Origin: Acidobacteriota bacterium
GTDB lineage: Bacteria; Acidobacteriota; Terriglobia; Terriglobales; Acidobacteriaceae
Length of the DNA: 6,399 nt
Direction of reading: 5' to 3'
Assembly: GCA_021801945.1 (NCBI GenBank)
Contig: JAKABE010000198.1
Location: 1-6,399 of the forward strand
Shown: positions 5,682 through 6,399 of the stretch, piece by piece
Position numbering within the stretch: position 1 is the first letter of the stretch
Layout of the letters: every line of letters starts with the position of its first letter
Program-made: the position numbers and the translations under genes
The notes under the pieces: generated by a model
What the model was told of the DNA's origin: nothing
The model's database searches: none
The model's input: the letters and a program-made list of their open reading frames with translations, nothing else

Positions 5682-6399
5682 CTAATAAAGATCGAGGCCT
5701 GCAACCCCTAAGTCCACATCATAAACGGCATCGTGCGTGGTGAGGATGGCGGAGCCGAAGGGCGAGAATGCCACGCCCACCAGATTTGGCCCGGCCACCA
5801 CCAGCGAGGCCTCGCCTTGCTCGGTGATGCGCACCAGACCTCGCTGCCCATGCAGGCAGGCGGCCAGATACACATCCCCTTCCTTTGAGAGGGCCAACCC
5901 CTGCGGACGCCCCAATCCGCGGAACCATGCCCGCGTGTCGCCATTGGCATCGATTGCCCAGATGGCCTCGTTAGAGGAAAGCGAGGGCGCCGTCACGAAA
6001 AGTGTCCCTTCGGCATTCACTGCGAGGTGATAGGCCGCCACGCTGGCCTCCAGCGTGGCGTGGACGAAGATCTGGCGCTCCGGATTGATCTTGAAGACTG
6101 TCCCGCTTCGGTCACCCACATAAAGATTGCCCTCGCGGTCAAACGCCACCCCCGTGGCCACACCCATCCCCTCGGCGTACACTGTGTAATCGCCGCCCGA
6201 GTCCACTCGGTAGACGGTACCCTCGGCGCGCGAGCTTACATACAGATCGCCGTCCGGTGAAAAGGCCAACCCAGTTGCATTCAGAATCCCGGTGACAAAC
6301 GGCGTCCCGCGTCCATCCGGACTCACGCGCACAACCGAAACCGGCGTCTGTTTGCCGCGCGGCCCGGAAATGCTGGCGTAGATCATTCCCGAGCGGCTG
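5682..6399 (-). CDS. NHL/SMP-30-like beta-propeller protein (5' end beyond window)
   Basis: The frame stays open to the right edge (SRSG before the first in-window Met at 6386), and no ribosome binding site precedes that Met, so the gene probably starts outside. The 234 or more residues visible consist of about five repeats of roughly 40-45 residues with the pattern GLAFSPDGDLYVSSRAEGTV, GVAFDREGNLYVGDRSGTVF, LAVNAEGTLFVTAP, GLALSKEGDVYLAA and GVAFSPFGSAILTT. This is the signature of NHL or gluconolactonase/SMP-30-type propellers, in which each blade carries a G-[LV]-A-[FV]-x-x-x-G-x-[LI]-[YF]-V core. Such proteins bind ligands or partners, or act as lactonases, often outside the cytoplasm; the metal-binding residues of true lactonases cannot be assigned here. 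No signal peptide can be judged because the N-terminus is missing. It lies upstream of cinA on the same strand, possibly co-transcribed. Confidence 0.8.
   Translation of the reverse strand, partial: SRSGMIYASISGPRGKQTPVSVVRVSPDGRGTPFVTGILNATGLAFSPDGDLYVSSRAEGTVYRVDSGGDYTVYAEGMGVATGVAFDREGNLYVGDRSGTVFKINPERQIFVHATLEASVAAYHLAVNAEGTLFVTAPSLSSNEAIWAIDANGDTRAWFRGLGRPQGLALSKEGDVYLAACLHGQRGLVRITEQGEASLVVAGPNLVGVAFSPFGSAILTTHDAVYDVDLGVAGLDLY

Noticed and set aside
1..6399. CRISPR array, riboswitch, rRNA or complete insertion sequence
   Set aside because: No regularly spaced repeats, conserved riboswitch cores, rRNA segments or transposase genes were seen on either strand.

Overview
The window looks like a chromosomal segment of a GC-rich bacterium, most probably an Acidobacteriota (Terriglobia-like). 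That guess rests on the gene styles: a Tat-exported GH2 glycosidase, a CinA with a GSEMLTPYRQDTNS start, and an NHL-type lipoprotein-like tail protein. It also rests on short GC hairpin repeats between genes. It is an impression from memory of such genomes, not a database result.

The left 1.28 kb is accessory DNA in decay. Positions 1-110 hold the end of an unrecognised reading frame on the + strand. Next, on the - strand, lies an AbiE-type (type IV) toxin-antitoxin module in ruins. The AbiEii nucleotidyltransferase keeps a clean GTG start, a good ribosome binding site and its first catalytic motifs, but its C-terminal third is lost at about position 110. Upstream of it only shredded pieces of the AbiEi antitoxin remain, ending in RPYLEAVL and a GTGA stop/start overlap. 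Beyond this, on the + strand, is an open frame ending in a four-cysteine zinc-ribbon-like domain, whose N-terminus looks cut off. The scrap region stops at the 3' end of an intact tRNA-Ser(GGA) gene on the - strand. This is the usual layout of an island integrated at a tRNA 3' end.

The right 5 kb looks like ordinary, intact chromosome. About 400 bp with no convincing gene (1369-1770) carries the tRNA promoter region, a GC-hairpin intergenic repeat and a possible promoter. It leads into an 834-residue Tat-exported glycoside hydrolase family 2 enzyme (+). This converges on cinA (-), with two hairpins in and around the 35-bp gap. Upstream of cinA, in the same direction, is an NHL/SMP-30-like beta-propeller protein that runs off the right edge. 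The 126 bp between those two genes holds an imperfect inverted repeat with a nested hairpin.

No complete novel system is visible. The best leads are the dismantled AbiE locus beside tRNA-Ser, the zinc-ribbon fragment, and the structured repeat in front of cinA.
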